Source of the DNA: Sphingobacterium humi
GTDB taxonomy: Bacteria; Bacteroidota; Bacteroidia; Sphingobacteriales; Sphingobacteriaceae
Direction of reading: 5' to 3'
Assembly (NCBI RefSeq): GCF_009768885.1
Contig: NZ_WSQA01000012.1
Coordinates: 62,001-126,000, forward strand
Length of the DNA stretch: 64,000 nt
Shown here: positions 17,901 to 25,488 of the stretch, piece by piece
Layout of the letters: each line of letters opens with the position of its first letter
Position numbering within the stretch: position 1 is the first letter of the stretch
The notes under the pieces: model-generated
The model's input: only the letters and a program-made list of their open reading frames with translations
The model's database searches: none
What the model was told of the DNA's origin: nothing
Position numbers and translations under genes: made by a program

Positions 17901-18364
17901 ATGTACTCGTTTTCGTAGGTAATGTATGGATGCTCTAGGTCTACCCAGTAGCCCATCTTCTCTGTCAGGTCATTCCATACGTCGGTGTATTTCATCACCT
18001 CTTTGCGGCAGGCGTTATTGTATTCCTCAACGGAAATCTTGACACCGATATCTTCTTTGGTAATGCCTAAGGTTTTTTCTACAGCTAATTCAATAGGAAG
18101 GCCGTGGGTATCCCATCCTCCTTTACGTTTTACCTGAAATCCTTTTAGGGTTTTGTAGCGACAGAAGATATCTTTAATGGTTCTGGCCATCACATGGTGA
18201 ATCCCTGGCATGCCATTCGCTGAAGGTGGCCCTTCATAAAAAGTGTATGGCTTGCTTGCAGGACGGTTTGCAATGCTTTTTTCAAAGATGTTCGTTGCAC
18301 CCCAACGTTTCAATACTTCTTTGCCTATTTCGGGTAAGTTTAACTGCTTATATTCCTTATACAT
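14951..18364 (-). CDS. ileS: Isoleucyl-tRNA synthetase, long (type 2-like) form
   Basis: About 1137 residues from the ATG at 18364 (a GTG one codon earlier is also in frame). The class I HIGH motif appears as GMPGIHH near residue 52, the KMSKR motif as KMSKRLGNG near 685, and the editing domain between them includes AWTTTPWTLPSN. It charges tRNA-Ile with isoleucine. The length, the KMSKRL form and the C-terminal region without the paired-Cys zinc ribbon of E. coli IleRS resemble the eukaryote-like type 2 enzymes, which are often mupirocin-resistant. It heads the ileS, DksA-like, lspA gene group. Confidence 0.96.
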   Translation of the reverse strand: MYKEYKQLNLPEIGKEVLKRWGATNIFEKSIANRPASKPYTFYEGPPSANGMPGIHHVMARTIKDIFCRYKTLKGFQVKRKGGWDTHGLPIELAVEKTLGITKEDIGVKISVEEYNNACRKEVMKYTDVWNDLTEKMGYWVDLEHPYITYENEYIETLWFLLKDLYKKGLLYKGYTIQPYSPAAGTGLSSHELNQPGTYKDVKDTTIVAEFRLDKAQIHPMIDRLVESPEEDVAFIAWTTTPWTLPSNTALVVGKNIDYVKIRTFNQYTGAPVSVILAKNLISKHFKAEGQQVSFQDYTFGDKLIPWEIAAEFKGEELAGLRYHQLMPYITSEELIEKAFKVIIGDFVTTEDGTGIVHAAPTYGADDFRVARENGVPAILVKDENGKDVPTVDRTGKFVKEVTDFAGRFVKEEYYSAEEREAKDFRPTDVLIAIKLKEDNKAFDVKKYEHTYPHCWRTDKPVLYYPLDSWFIRTTALKDELVALNKTINWKPEATGSGRFGNWLENLVDWNLSRSRYWGTPLPIWRSEDENEEICIGSMPELKSLLEDSLNSDILSEEEKAVNKSYLDKFGTDQLDLHRPYVDDIILVSEAGQKLYRESDLIDVWFDSGAMPYAQWGLDYDKLEKGEALPFKEDYFSAFPADFIAEGVDQTRGWFFTLHAISTMVRGSVAFKNVVSNGLVLDKNGNKMSKRLGNGVDPFATIEKYSADATRWYMISNAAPWDNLKFNEEGLDEVRRKFFGTLYNTYAFFALYANIDKFSYAEPDININERPEIDRWIISLLNSLSKEVDAFYADYEPTKAARAIQNFVDEHLSNWYVRLCRRRFWKGDYSSDKISAYQTLYTCLDTIAKLIAPISPFFADQLYLDLNAATQKENFESVHLADFPVYHSDLVDKALEERMALAQDISSLTLSLRKKTGINVRQPLSKILLPVLDASFQEKVEKVKDLILSETNIKAIEFIIDTTGIIKKKVKPNFKVLGAKVGKDMKAVSTAIQALDATAINNLETQGTLALSGTDYVISTEDVEIIAEDVEGWQVANLGRLTVALDVHITPELKNEGLARELINRVQNLRKDKGFEVTDRIAVTLSQNTEIQQAVENNFLYICTEILADTLKIDDSLAVGEPIEIDGKNLLLLIEKI

Positions 18365-18510
18365 CACGCGTTCTTATTCTATTTTTAAAGGTCGCTAATT
18401 TAGTGAATTTAAAGGAAAGCTGAAATAGAAGGGGTGATTTAGTGGGGAGTTTACCCTAATCCGACAAAATGGCGGTTTTTTCAAGGGGATTTAAGGCTGA
18501 AAAAGAGGGC

Positions 18511-18540
18511 ATAAAAAAGAGCAATCCGAAGGATTGCTCT
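18511..18540 (-). terminator. Intrinsic terminator of the HesB/IscA-type gene
   Basis: A 10-bp stem AGAGCAATCC/GGATTGCTCT (18518-18527, 18531-18540) with a 3-nt loop is followed on the minus strand by TTTTTT. It lies just downstream of the stop codon at 18568. Confidence 0.85.
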
Positions 18541-18567
18541 GCTGTGTTCTTATCTTTTTTTTGAAGC

Positions 18568-18921
18568 CTAGGCGGAGAAGCTACTGCCACATCCGCAAGT
18601 GCTGCTTGCATTCGGGTTGTTGAAGGTAAAGCCGCGTGCATCTAGTCCATTTCTGAAGTCTATTTCCATGCCGGCAAGGTATAGGCCATGTGCCTTGTTC
18701 ATAAAGACACGAATGCCTTGAATGTCATACTCGCTATCGCCATCTTTCTTTTGATCGAAACCTAGGATATAGCTCATGCCTGAACAACCACCGCCTTCAA
18801 CACCAACACGAAGGCCAAAATCCTCGCCTATTTCCTGCTGATCGATTAGTTTTTTTAATTCTTTAAGGGCCCCTTCTGTCAGGGTTACTGGTGCTGTTGC
18901 TGTTAAATTATCCGCTGCCAT
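18568..18921 (-). CDS. Iron-sulfur cluster assembly accessory protein (HesB/IscA/ErpA family)
   Basis: This 117-residue A-type carrier has the three conserved cysteines in GGGCSGMSY and STCGCGSSFSA. It transfers Fe-S clusters to apoproteins in the cytoplasm, a likely need for NuoB encoded about 6 kb away. It is monocistronic, with a TAATTTTG -7 element (18948-18955) upstream and an intrinsic terminator downstream. Whether it is the IscA, SufA or ErpA equivalent cannot be decided, as no isc/suf genes are adjacent. Confidence 0.93.
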   Translation of the reverse strand: MAADNLTATAPVTLTEGALKELKKLIDQQEIGEDFGLRVGVEGGGCSGMSYILGFDQKKDGDSEYDIQGIRVFMNKAHGLYLAGMEIDFRNGLDARGFTFNNPNASSTCGCGSSFSA

Positions 18922-18947
18922 ATCGTATCCTCGTATAAAATGTTTAA

Positions 18948-18955
18948 CAAAATTA
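18948..18955 (-). promoter_or_regulatory. -7 promoter element TAATTTTG for the HesB/IscA-type gene
   Basis: The minus-strand TAATTTTG fits TAnnTTTG, 26 nt upstream of the ATG at 18921. The -33 box is not clear. Confidence 0.5.
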
Positions 18956-19010
18956 CATATTTTTAGCCATAATTTAATATTTACGACTTTTTTGACAATC
19001 TAGTAACAGT

Positions 19011-19541
19011 ATGGATATAAGCCCAGATTTGGTGGAATTTTTAAAGAACTTGTTTAGTATTGCCTTCGGTGTGTTCGCCGGTTTATTGCTGGCCTTTCGC
19101 TTGGCGTGGCCTAAAATCGAGCGTTTTCTCGTGAAGTTGAGGGCTGTAGGCCAGAAGCGCATCGGCAAGGAAACTTTGCGCACCGCCGCCTATGAACGTC
19201 TTTTGTTATTCGTGCATCGTATCGATTTACAACAGGTAATGCAGCGGCATTATCAACCGGGGATTTCCTTGCAGGAGTTTCAGCAGTCCATGATTCAGGA
19301 GGTAGAGGCCGAGCTGGAACATAACTATACCCAACAATTGTATGTGAGTGACGCGGCTTGGAAATCGGTGCTTGCCTTAAAGAAATATACCATCGAACTG
19401 ATACGTAGTACGGCACAAAAGCTAGGCAATTCGGTGAGCGTAGATCGCTTTGTGGAGGAAATTTTAGCGCAACAACAAAAAAATGCCGAAAACCTTAATT
19501 TAGCCACACAAATTTTATTGAAAAATGAGCTGAATGCTTAG
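19011..19541 (+). CDS. Conserved hypothetical protein with one membrane segment
   Basis: This 176-residue protein has a short N-terminus and one membrane helix (about residues 12-33, FSIAFGVFAGLLLAF). A long helical cytoplasmic part follows, rich in Gln, Glu and Arg (for example LLFVHRIDLQQVMQRHYQPG and FVEEILAQQQKNAENLNLA). It lies divergent from the HesB/IscA-type gene and upstream of glyA. Codon use and the strong membrane helix support a real gene. I do not recognise a characterised family; it may be a membrane-anchored coiled-coil protein. Confidence 0.75.
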   Translation: MDISPDLVEFLKNLFSIAFGVFAGLLLAFRLAWPKIERFLVKLRAVGQKRIGKETLRTAAYERLLLFVHRIDLQQVMQRHYQPGISLQEFQQSMIQEVEAELEHNYTQQLYVSDAAWKSVLALKKYTIELIRSTAQKLGNSVSVDRFVEEILAQQQKNAENLNLATQILLKNELNA

Positions 19542-19610
19542 CATTATCATAATAAAGAAAATTAAATGATAAAAGTTAACTAATTGTCAGGCCATTTCTT
19601 TGATATTATC

Positions 19611-19618
19611 TATATTTG
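19611..19618 (+). promoter_or_regulatory. -7 promoter element TATATTTG for glyA
   Basis: TATATTTG fits the Bacteroidota -7 consensus and lies 35 nt upstream of the chosen glyA start. It also lies inside the longest reading frame (from 19600), which argues against that longer start. Confidence 0.6.
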
Positions 19619-19653
19619 CCGATATTTCTAAAACAGTAATACATCCCAATAAA

Positions 19654-20934
19654 ATGTTCGATATGGAAAGAGATCAGTCCATCTTTAATCTTATTGCCGA
19701 AGAACTTAAACGCCAAGAAGAAGGTATTGAGTTAATCGCTTCGGAAAACTTTGTTAGTAAGCAGGTTATGGAAGCCGCAGGTTCAGTATTAACCAACAAA
19801 TATGCTGAAGGCCTTCCGGGAAAACGCTACTACGGCGGTTGTGAAGTAGTTGACCAAATTGAAACCATCGCCATCGACCGTGCAAAAGAATTGTTCGGTG
19901 CGGAATGGGTGAATGTGCAACCTCACTCTGGCGCACAAGCCAATGCTGCGGTTTTCTTAGCGATTTTAAAACCAGGTGATAAAATATTAGGATTCGACCT
20001 ATCTCATGGTGGTCACTTAACACATGGATCTCCAGCTAACTTCTCCGGAAAACTTTACCAACCTTTATTCTATGGAGTTAAAGAAGATACTGGATTAATT
20101 GACTACGAGAAATTGGAAGAAACAGCGCGTGCTGAAAAACCAAAAGTGATTATCTGTGGTGCTTCTGCTTACTCTCGTGATTGGGATTATGCCCGTATCC
20201 GTAAGGTAGCTGATGAAATCGGTGCTTTAGTAGTAGCTGATATCTCGCACCCTGCAGGTCTTATCGCTCGTGGCTTATTGAACGATCCACTTCCACACTG
20301 TCATATCGTAACAACAACTACCCATAAAACACTTCGTGGTCCTCGCGGCGGTATGATTATGGTAGGAAAAGATTTCGAAAACCCTTGGGGCATCAAAACG
20401 CCAAAAGGAGATATCCGTACAATTACGCAATTGTTAGATTTAGCGGTATTCCCAGGTACTCAAGGCGGTCCTTTAGAGCATACGATTGCTGCAAAAGCAA
20501 TTGCTTACGGTGAAGCGTTGTCTGATGATTACTTAACTTACATCAAACAAGTAAAATCTAATGCTGCTGCATTAGCGCAGTTCTTTGTGGAGAAAGACTA
20601 TAAAATTATCTCTGGTGGTACAGATAACCACTTGATGTTGGTAGATCTTCGTAATAAAGATATCTCTGGTAAAGATGCAGAAGCGGTATTAGGTCTTGCT
20701 GGTATCACCACGAATAAAAACATGGTGCCTTTCGATTCCCGTTCTCCATTCGTAACTTCAGGAGTACGTTTCGGAACGGCCGCTATCACCACCCGTGGTA
20801 TTAAAGAAACAGAGATTGTACAAATTGGTGAGCTAATCGATGAAGCCTTAACTAATAGAAACGATGAAGCTGCGCTAAATCGTATACATGGTAAAGTAAA
20901 AGAGATGATGGCTAAATTCCCATTATACAAATAG
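19654..20934 (+). CDS. glyA: Serine hydroxymethyltransferase
   Basis: This 426-residue PLP enzyme interconverts serine plus tetrahydrofolate and glycine plus 5,10-methylene-THF, the main one-carbon source for purine and thymidylate synthesis. Landmarks are [19 protein letters not shown], the PLP lysine K225 in [14 protein letters not shown], and [10 protein letters not shown]. The start at 19654 (MFDMERDQ) or the internal ATG at 19663 fits the family; the longer frame from 19600 overlaps the promoter element. It is monocistronic, closed by the terminator at 20954-20990. Its codon use is visibly that of a highly expressed gene. Confidence 0.97.
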   Translation: MFDMERDQSIFNLIAEELKRQEEGIELIASENFVSKQVMEAAGSVLTNKYAEGLPGKRYYGGCEVVDQIETIAIDRAKELFGAEWVNVQPHSGAQANAAVFLAILKPGDKILGFDLSHGGHLTHGSPANFSGKLYQPLFYGVKEDTGLIDYEKLEETARAEKPKVIICGASAYSRDWDYARIRKVADEIGALVVADISHPAGLIARGLLNDPLPHCHIVTTTTHKTLRGPRGGMIMVGKDFENPWGIKTPKGDIRTITQLLDLAVFPGTQGGPLEHTIAAKAIAYGEALSDDYLTYIKQVKSNAAALAQFFVEKDYKIISGGTDNHLMLVDLRNKDISGKDAEAVLGLAGITTNKNMVPFDSRSPFVTSGVRFGTAAITTRGIKETEIVQIGELIDEALTNRNDEAALNRIHGKVKEMMAKFPLYK

Positions 20935-20953
20935 TTATCGCTTAAAATTACAT

Positions 20954-20990
20954 AAAAATGGCTCTAAACAGGAAGTTTGGAGCCATTTTT
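20954..20990 (+). terminator. Intrinsic terminator of glyA
   Basis: The stem AAAAATGGCT/AGCCATTTTT (20954-20963, 20981-20990) with an imperfect inner part is followed by T-rich DNA, 20 bp after the glyA stop. Confidence 0.85.
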
Positions 20991-21159
20991 GTTAAGTAAT
21001 ATTTATGTGAAGAAATGTTAAAATAAACCGTAATTTTTTGATAAATCGGAATTTTTAATTCTCTTTGATTCATAAACAAAAATAAAATCGCCTATCGAAA
21101 CACGCATACGCTAAACTAGAATATAAAACAGTACATAGCAGATACTCTGACAGTTTTGT

Positions 21160-21165
21160 GGAGGA
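21160..21165 (+). promoter_or_regulatory. Strong Shine-Dalgarno site of the sigma factor gene
   Basis: GGAGGA sits 6 nt before the ATG at 21172. Most genes in this window lack any such site, so this one is unusual and fixes the start. Confidence 0.75.
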
Positions 21166-21171
21166 ATAATT

Positions 21172-21762
21172 ATGAAACTATTGAATAAGAAAAGTGACCA
21201 GCAACTGGTGCAAGCGTACGTTAAAGGCGAAGAACGAGCAATACAAGTTTTATTAGAACGCTATAAAACTAAAATCTACACTTCTATTTACCATCAGGTA
21301 AAAGATCAGTACCTTGCCGAGGATATATTTCAGGAGACATTTATTAAAGTAATTAACACCTTAAAAGCAGGTCGTTATAACGACGAAGGTAAGTTCTTGC
21401 CTTGGGTTATGCGCATTGCTCATAATATGGTGATTGACCATTTCCGCCGCGAAAAAAGAGCCCCTAATATTATCAATAACGATGGCTTCGATATTTTCGA
21501 AGTGCTTCAGTTCTCTGATGATAGTGTGGAAACCAAGATGGTGAAAAGCCAACGCGACGTTGATCTTAAAAAGATTATCCAACTGCTTCCCGATGATCAG
21601 AAGGAAGTCCTTATCATGCGTCTGTTCTGCGATATGAGCTTTAAAGATATCGCTGATATCACCGAAGTGAGTATCAATACAGCCTTAGGTCGCATGCGTT
21701 ATGCCTTATCTAACTTAAGGAAGATGATTGAGGAGAACAATTTGATGTTTCAATTGGGCTAG
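21172..21762 (+). CDS. RNA polymerase sigma factor, sigma-70 family (ECF/RpoE-like)
   Basis: This 196-residue protein has a sigma-2 region (about 20-95) with YLAEDIFQETFIKVINTL and FLPWVMRIAHNMVIDHFRREKR. A sigma-4 region follows (about 135-190) with LLPDDQKEVLIMRLFCDMSFKDIADI and a helix-turn-helix SINTALGRMRYALSNLRK. It directs RNA polymerase to a subset of promoters. No anti-sigma gene or FecR partner is adjacent: the gene ends at a strong terminator and the next gene is a membrane peptidase 343 bp away. It may be a free-standing housekeeping-like ECF factor of Bacteroidota. It has an unusually good Shine-Dalgarno site. Confidence 0.94.
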   Translation: MKLLNKKSDQQLVQAYVKGEERAIQVLLERYKTKIYTSIYHQVKDQYLAEDIFQETFIKVINTLKAGRYNDEGKFLPWVMRIAHNMVIDHFRREKRAPNIINNDGFDIFEVLQFSDDSVETKMVKSQRDVDLKKIIQLLPDDQKEVLIMRLFCDMSFKDIADITEVSINTALGRMRYALSNLRKMIEENNLMFQLG

Positions 21763-22105
21763 CAAATAGCATTGAATAACGAGATAAAAGTGTAAAGCGG
21801 GTCTAAAATAGGCCGCTTTCTCTTTTATCTCGTGTTTTTTTTCTGCAACCTACTTAGCAAGACTTTTGTTCCCTTAGTTTGTCTTAGGGAGGTGCCCTTT
21901 ATCGACTTTGAAGCATGATGAAATCATGAAGAAAAGATGAAGCTTTTGCTATTCATCCTTTGGGGCATAAATGCCTTGTCATGCTGTCATTTTGTCTGTC
22001 AGGCAACTATTTTACTGTAGATTGAATAAGTTTCCCTAACAAATAGCCCTTTGGAATCAGTTTTGATGTACCCAAGGAAATAGAAAACTAAAAGATATAT
22101 AATAG
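21763..22105. other. Intergenic region, mostly featureless
   Basis: This 343-bp gap contains the sigma-factor terminator (21779-21842). Beyond it I see no gene, RNA or clear promoter; the leader of the downstream Zn-protease must start somewhere in its last 100 bp. Confidence 0.6.
21779..21842 (+). terminator. Two-part intrinsic terminator of the sigma factor gene
   Basis: The outer stem ACGAGATAAAAG/CTTTTATCTCGT (21779-21790, 21822-21833) and inner stem AAAGCGG/CCGCTTT (21794-21800, 21813-21819) are followed by a long T run. Confidence 0.9.
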
Positions 22106-22789
22106 ATGTACTGGATTATTTTTATTGGAATTATGTTAGTGAGTTGGATAGTCCAGCTCCGTTTCAAGAATAAGTTTAAGAAATACTCGGAGATGCCGCT
22201 TTCCTCTGGTCTTTCAGGGGCAGAGATTGCCCAGAAGATGTTGAGCGATAGTGGAATCCACGATGTTGAGATTATTTCGGTTGAGGGTCAATTAACAGAC
22301 CACTACAACCCGGGAAATAGAACGGTGAACTTAAGTCCGGAAGTTTATCACGGTCGTAGTGTTGCGGCGGCAGCTGTTGCTGCCCACGAATGTGGACACG
22401 CCGTGCAGCATGCCAAGGCCTATAGCTGGTTGCAGTTCCGCTCTGCCATGGTGCCTATTGTGTCGGTCGCGTCACGTCTTACCTCTTGGGTATTGATGAT
22501 CGGTGTGATGATGATGGCTTTCTCAGGAAACTACATTGTCCTTGCCGTAGGAGTGGGTGCTTTATTAATTACCACCATCTTCGCTTTCGTTACTTTGCCG
22601 GTAGAGTTTGATGCTTCGGCTCGTGCCTTAGCTTGGTTAGACCGTGCAGGAGTAACCCACAATACAGAAGAGCATGATGGTGCAAAAGACGCCTTAAAAT
22701 GGGCTGCCATGACTTACGTGGTTGCTGCATTAGCCGCTTTGGTTACCTTATTGTATTACGCTTCTCTGCTTTTAGGTAGAAGAGATTAA
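22106..22789 (+). CDS. Membrane zinc metallopeptidase, YugP family
   Basis: This 227-residue protein has an N-terminal membrane helix (residues 2-18), the zinc-binding motif HECGHAVQHA near residue 92, and two or three further membrane segments (about 112-132, 138-158 and 195-220). The layout and length match the YugP/Zn_peptidase_2 family of integral membrane metalloproteases; the physiological substrate is unknown. The flanking motif SPEVYHGRSVAAAAVAAHECGH is typical. It is monocistronic, closed by a terminator at 22811-22840. Confidence 0.92.
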   Translation: MYWIIFIGIMLVSWIVQLRFKNKFKKYSEMPLSSGLSGAEIAQKMLSDSGIHDVEIISVEGQLTDHYNPGNRTVNLSPEVYHGRSVAAAAVAAHECGHAVQHAKAYSWLQFRSAMVPIVSVASRLTSWVLMIGVMMMAFSGNYIVLAVGVGALLITTIFAFVTLPVEFDASARALAWLDRAGVTHNTEEHDGAKDALKWAAMTYVVAALAALVTLLYYASLLLGRRD

Positions 22790-22810
22790 TACCTTTTTAG
22801 AACGAATATA

Positions 22811-22840
22811 TGGGATGAAATTGCTTTCATCCCATTTTTT
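22811..22840 (+). terminator. Intrinsic terminator of the YugP-type gene
   Basis: The 10-bp stem TGGGATGAAA/TTTCATCCCA with a 4-nt loop is followed by TTTTTT, 21 bp after the stop. Confidence 0.9.
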
Positions 22841-22883
22841 ATGGTTTTGCTACCCGAATGGATTTCCTTTCAATAGGATTTTG

Positions 22884-22891
22884 TACATTTG
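22884..22891 (+). promoter_or_regulatory. -7 promoter element TACATTTG for ffh
   Basis: TACATTTG fits TAnnTTTG, 34 nt before the ffh ATG at 22926. No convincing -33 box. Confidence 0.55.
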
Positions 22892-22925
22892 CAGAATTAG
22901 AAACAGGATTTCAAGAGATTAAAAG

Positions 22926-24269
22926 ATGTTTTCAAATCTACAGGATAAACTAGACAGAGCCTTTAAGGTACTTAAAGGACAAGGTAATATTACAGAAATT
23001 AACGTAGCAGAAACCATGAAGGAAATTCGCAAGGCATTGCTTGATGCCGACGTGAATTACAAAACTGCTAAAACATTTACCGATGAGGTTAAGCAAAAGG
23101 CTTTAGGGCAAAATGTATTAACCAGCATCTCTCCAGGTCAGTTATTGACCAAAATCATGAGCGATGAATTGACCGAACTGATGGGCGGTTCAGTGACAGA
23201 GCTTGAGATCACAAAGAATCCTACGGTCATCTTGATTGCTGGTTTGAACGGCGCAGGTAAAACTACCTTCTCCGGAAAATTAGCCAACTTCCTGAAGACC
23301 CAAAAGAATAAGAAACCTTTATTGGTAGCGGGTGACGTGTACCGTCCTGCGGCGATCGATCAATTGGAAGTCCTTGGTCAACAAGTAGGCGTTCCTGTTT
23401 TCGTGAACCGGGAGTCTACCGATCCGATTGCTATTGCTGTTGCCGGGGTAGAGGAAGCGAAGCGTAATGGCCAAAATGTCGTGATTATCGATACGGCGGG
23501 TCGTTTAGCGATTGACGAAGCCCTGATGCAAGAGATTACAGCCGTAAAAGATGCGACCCAACCACATGAGATCCTTTTTGTAGTGGATTCCATGACCGGT
23601 CAGGATGCAGTGAATACGGCAAAAGCCTTCAACGATCGCTTAGACTTTACCGGGGTTGTCTTAACCAAATTAGATGGTGATACCCGTGGTGGTGCGGCTT
23701 TATCCATTAAATCGGTTGTCAATAAACCCATCAAGTTTATCGGTACTGGCGAGAAGATGGAAGCCCTGGATGTGTTCCACCCCGATCGTATGGCCTCCCG
23801 TATTTTAGGAATGGGTGACGTGGTATCCTTAGTAGAGCGTGCGCAGCAACAATTTGATGAGAAGCAGGCAGCCGAACTACAAAAGAAGATCCGCAAGAAC
23901 AAATTTGACTTTAACGACTTTAAATCCCAGATTCAGCAAATCAAGAAAATGGGTAATATGAAAGACTTAATGGGTATGATTCCAGGTGTTGGAAAAGCCA
24001 TTAAGGATGTAGAAATTGACGATGATGCTTTCAAACCTATTGAAGCAATCATCGACTCGATGACTCCTTTTGAGCGCGAGAACCCAGATGCAATCGACCA
24101 ACGCCGTCGGACACGCATCGCTAAAGGTTCCGGAACAGACATCAACGAGGTGAATAAGCTGATGAAGCAATTCAGCGATATGCGCAAAGTGATGAAGCAG
24201 ATGTCTAATCCAGGCATGGCCGCTAAGATGATGCGTAATATGCCTAAAATGCCAGGGAAGCCATTTTAG
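22926..24269 (+). CDS. ffh: Signal recognition particle protein Ffh (SRP54)
   Basis: This 447-residue GTPase binds 4.5S RNA and signal sequences and docks nascent membrane proteins to FtsY. Domains are the N domain (1-90), the G domain with GLNGAGKTT (P loop), DTAGR and TKLDGD, and a Met-rich M domain (about 310-447) with MGNMKDLMGMIPG, RRTRIAKGSG and a Met-rich end. Length is normal for the family. The gene is monocistronic, with a TACATTTG -7 element and a strong terminator at 24291-24315. Confidence 0.97.
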   Translation: MFSNLQDKLDRAFKVLKGQGNITEINVAETMKEIRKALLDADVNYKTAKTFTDEVKQKALGQNVLTSISPGQLLTKIMSDELTELMGGSVTELEITKNPTVILIAGLNGAGKTTFSGKLANFLKTQKNKKPLLVAGDVYRPAAIDQLEVLGQQVGVPVFVNRESTDPIAIAVAGVEEAKRNGQNVVIIDTAGRLAIDEALMQEITAVKDATQPHEILFVVDSMTGQDAVNTAKAFNDRLDFTGVVLTKLDGDTRGGAALSIKSVVNKPIKFIGTGEKMEALDVFHPDRMASRILGMGDVVSLVERAQQQFDEKQAAELQKKIRKNKFDFNDFKSQIQQIKKMGNMKDLMGMIPGVGKAIKDVEIDDDAFKPIEAIIDSMTPFERENPDAIDQRRRTRIAKGSGTDINEVNKLMKQFSDMRKVMKQMSNPGMAAKMMRNMPKMPGKPF

Positions 24270-24290
24270 AACCTAGCTAATCGACTATAA

Positions 24291-24315
24291 AATGCGGCCA
24301 TCGGCCGCATTTTTT
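24291..24315 (+). terminator. Intrinsic terminator of ffh
   Basis: The 9-bp stem AATGCGGCC/GGCCGCATT with the loop ATC is followed by a T run. Confidence 0.9.
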
Positions 24316-24368
24316 GTTTATGTACCTACTAAATATCCCTTGAAGGTACTAATTACTAGAATAATTGT

Positions 24369-24376
24369 TAATTTTG
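24369..24376 (+). promoter_or_regulatory. -7 promoter element TAATTTTG for nuoA
   Basis: TAATTTTG fits TAnnTTTG and ends 4 nt before the nuoA ATG at 24381, so a (nearly) leaderless mRNA is expected. It follows the ffh terminator directly. No -33 box at the usual distance. Confidence 0.55.
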
Positions 24377-24380
24377 TAGC

Positions 24381-24971
24381 ATGGACGATCCCGGGCAATT
24401 ATCGGAATATGGTAAGATCCTACTAATGGCATTAGTAGGGATCCTGCTGGTTAGTGCCACCATCTTTCTTGCACGCGTCCTATCGCCTAAAAATCCCAAT
24501 CCCATCAAATTAAGCACCTACGAGTGCGGTGAAGAAAGCCAAGGTACCGCTTGGGTGCAGTTCAATCCGCGTTTTTATGTCATTGCCTTAATCTTCTTGC
24601 TCTTTGATGTGGAGTTGATCTTTATCTTCCCCTGGGCCACGGTTTTCGGTAATGCCGACTTTATCGCAGCAGATAGTCGCTGGGGATGGTTTACCTTGAT
24701 CGAGATGGCCATCTTCATCGGAATTTTAATAGTAGGCTTAATCTACGTATGGAAAAGCGGTGATATCTCTTGGATAAAGCCGAAGCATCAAACACCGCAA
24801 ACGGCGGTCAATATCCCTTCCTCGGCCTATGCACAGCTGAATGCGCAAACCTATACGGTTCGCGACCATCGTGCGCCGCAAATCGAGGAGAAAGCCGCTG
24901 CGGCACCTGTTGCAGCAGCACCTAAATTAGGGTTCAAACCCAAGTTTAAGAAACCAAGTTCCGAATCATGA
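24381..24971 (+). CDS. nuoA: NADH-quinone oxidoreductase subunit A, with C-terminal extension
   Basis: Residues 1-135 are a normal NuoA with three membrane helices (about 11-32, 64-88 and 105-123), the conserved STYECGEE motif and [15 protein letters not shown]. It helps couple quinone reduction to proton pumping in complex I. Residues 136-196 form an extra tail rich in Ala, Pro, Gln and Lys (for example [14 protein letters not shown]) that is not part of the usual subunit of about 120-145 residues. It overlaps nuoB by 4 bp (ATGA). The remaining nuo genes do not follow; purK comes after nuoB. Confidence 0.94.
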   Translation: MDDPGQLSEYGKILLMALVGILLVSATIFLARVLSPKNPNPIKLSTYECGEESQGTAWVQFNPRFYVIALIFLLFDVELIFIFPWATVFGNADFIAADSRWGWFTLIEMAIFIGILIVGLIYVWKSGDISWIKPKHQTPQTAVNIPSSAYAQLNAQTYTVRDHRAPQIEEKAAAAPVAAAPKLGFKPKFKKPSSES

Positions 24972-25480
24972 GTCTAGACCAGCAATTGCAACAAAATAAT
25001 GGCGTTATTATTGCGAAAATGGATGACCTGTTAAACTGGGCCAGGCTTTCGTCGATGTGGCCTATCAGTTTCGGGATTGCCTGCTGTGCCATAGAAATGA
25101 TGGGCGCCATGGCGGCCACCTATGATCTGGATAGGTTGGGCGTGTTCCCAAGGCCTTCACCGCGACAATCTGACGTGATGATTATCGCCGGGACAGTTAC
25201 CTTCAAGATGGCCGATCGCATCCGTAAGTTATACGAGCAGATGCCCGATCCGAAATACGTAATCTCCATGGGCTCCTGTTCCAACTGTGGCGGACCCTAC
25301 TGGCAGCATGGCTATCATGTGGTAAAAGGCGTAGACAAGATTATTCCCGTGGATGTGTATGTACAAGGCTGCCCGCCACGTCCGGAAGCTTTAATCAGCG
25401 CATTTTTAGAATTACAAAAGAAAATTGATGAACAGTCTTTACTGAAGGGCGATATTTTCCCTCAGGCAGTAGAGCAATAG
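24968..25480 (+). CDS. nuoB: NADH-quinone oxidoreductase subunit B
   Basis: This 170-residue subunit carries the N2 4Fe-4S cluster, the last electron carrier before quinone. Cluster ligands are the tandem Cys in [12 protein letters not shown], the Cys in MGSCSNCGG and the Cys in [11 protein letters not shown]. It is peripheral on the cytoplasmic side of complex I. Its start overlaps nuoA (ATGA). Downstream, after 8 bp, comes purK, so the two nuo genes appear cut off from nuoC-N. Confidence 0.96.
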   Translation: MSLDQQLQQNNGVIIAKMDDLLNWARLSSMWPISFGIACCAIEMMGAMAATYDLDRLGVFPRPSPRQSDVMIIAGTVTFKMADRIRKLYEQMPDPKYVISMGSCSNCGGPYWQHGYHVVKGVDKIIPVDVYVQGCPPRPEALISAFLELQKKIDEQSLLKGDIFPQAVEQ

Positions 25481-25488
25481 AATAAAAT

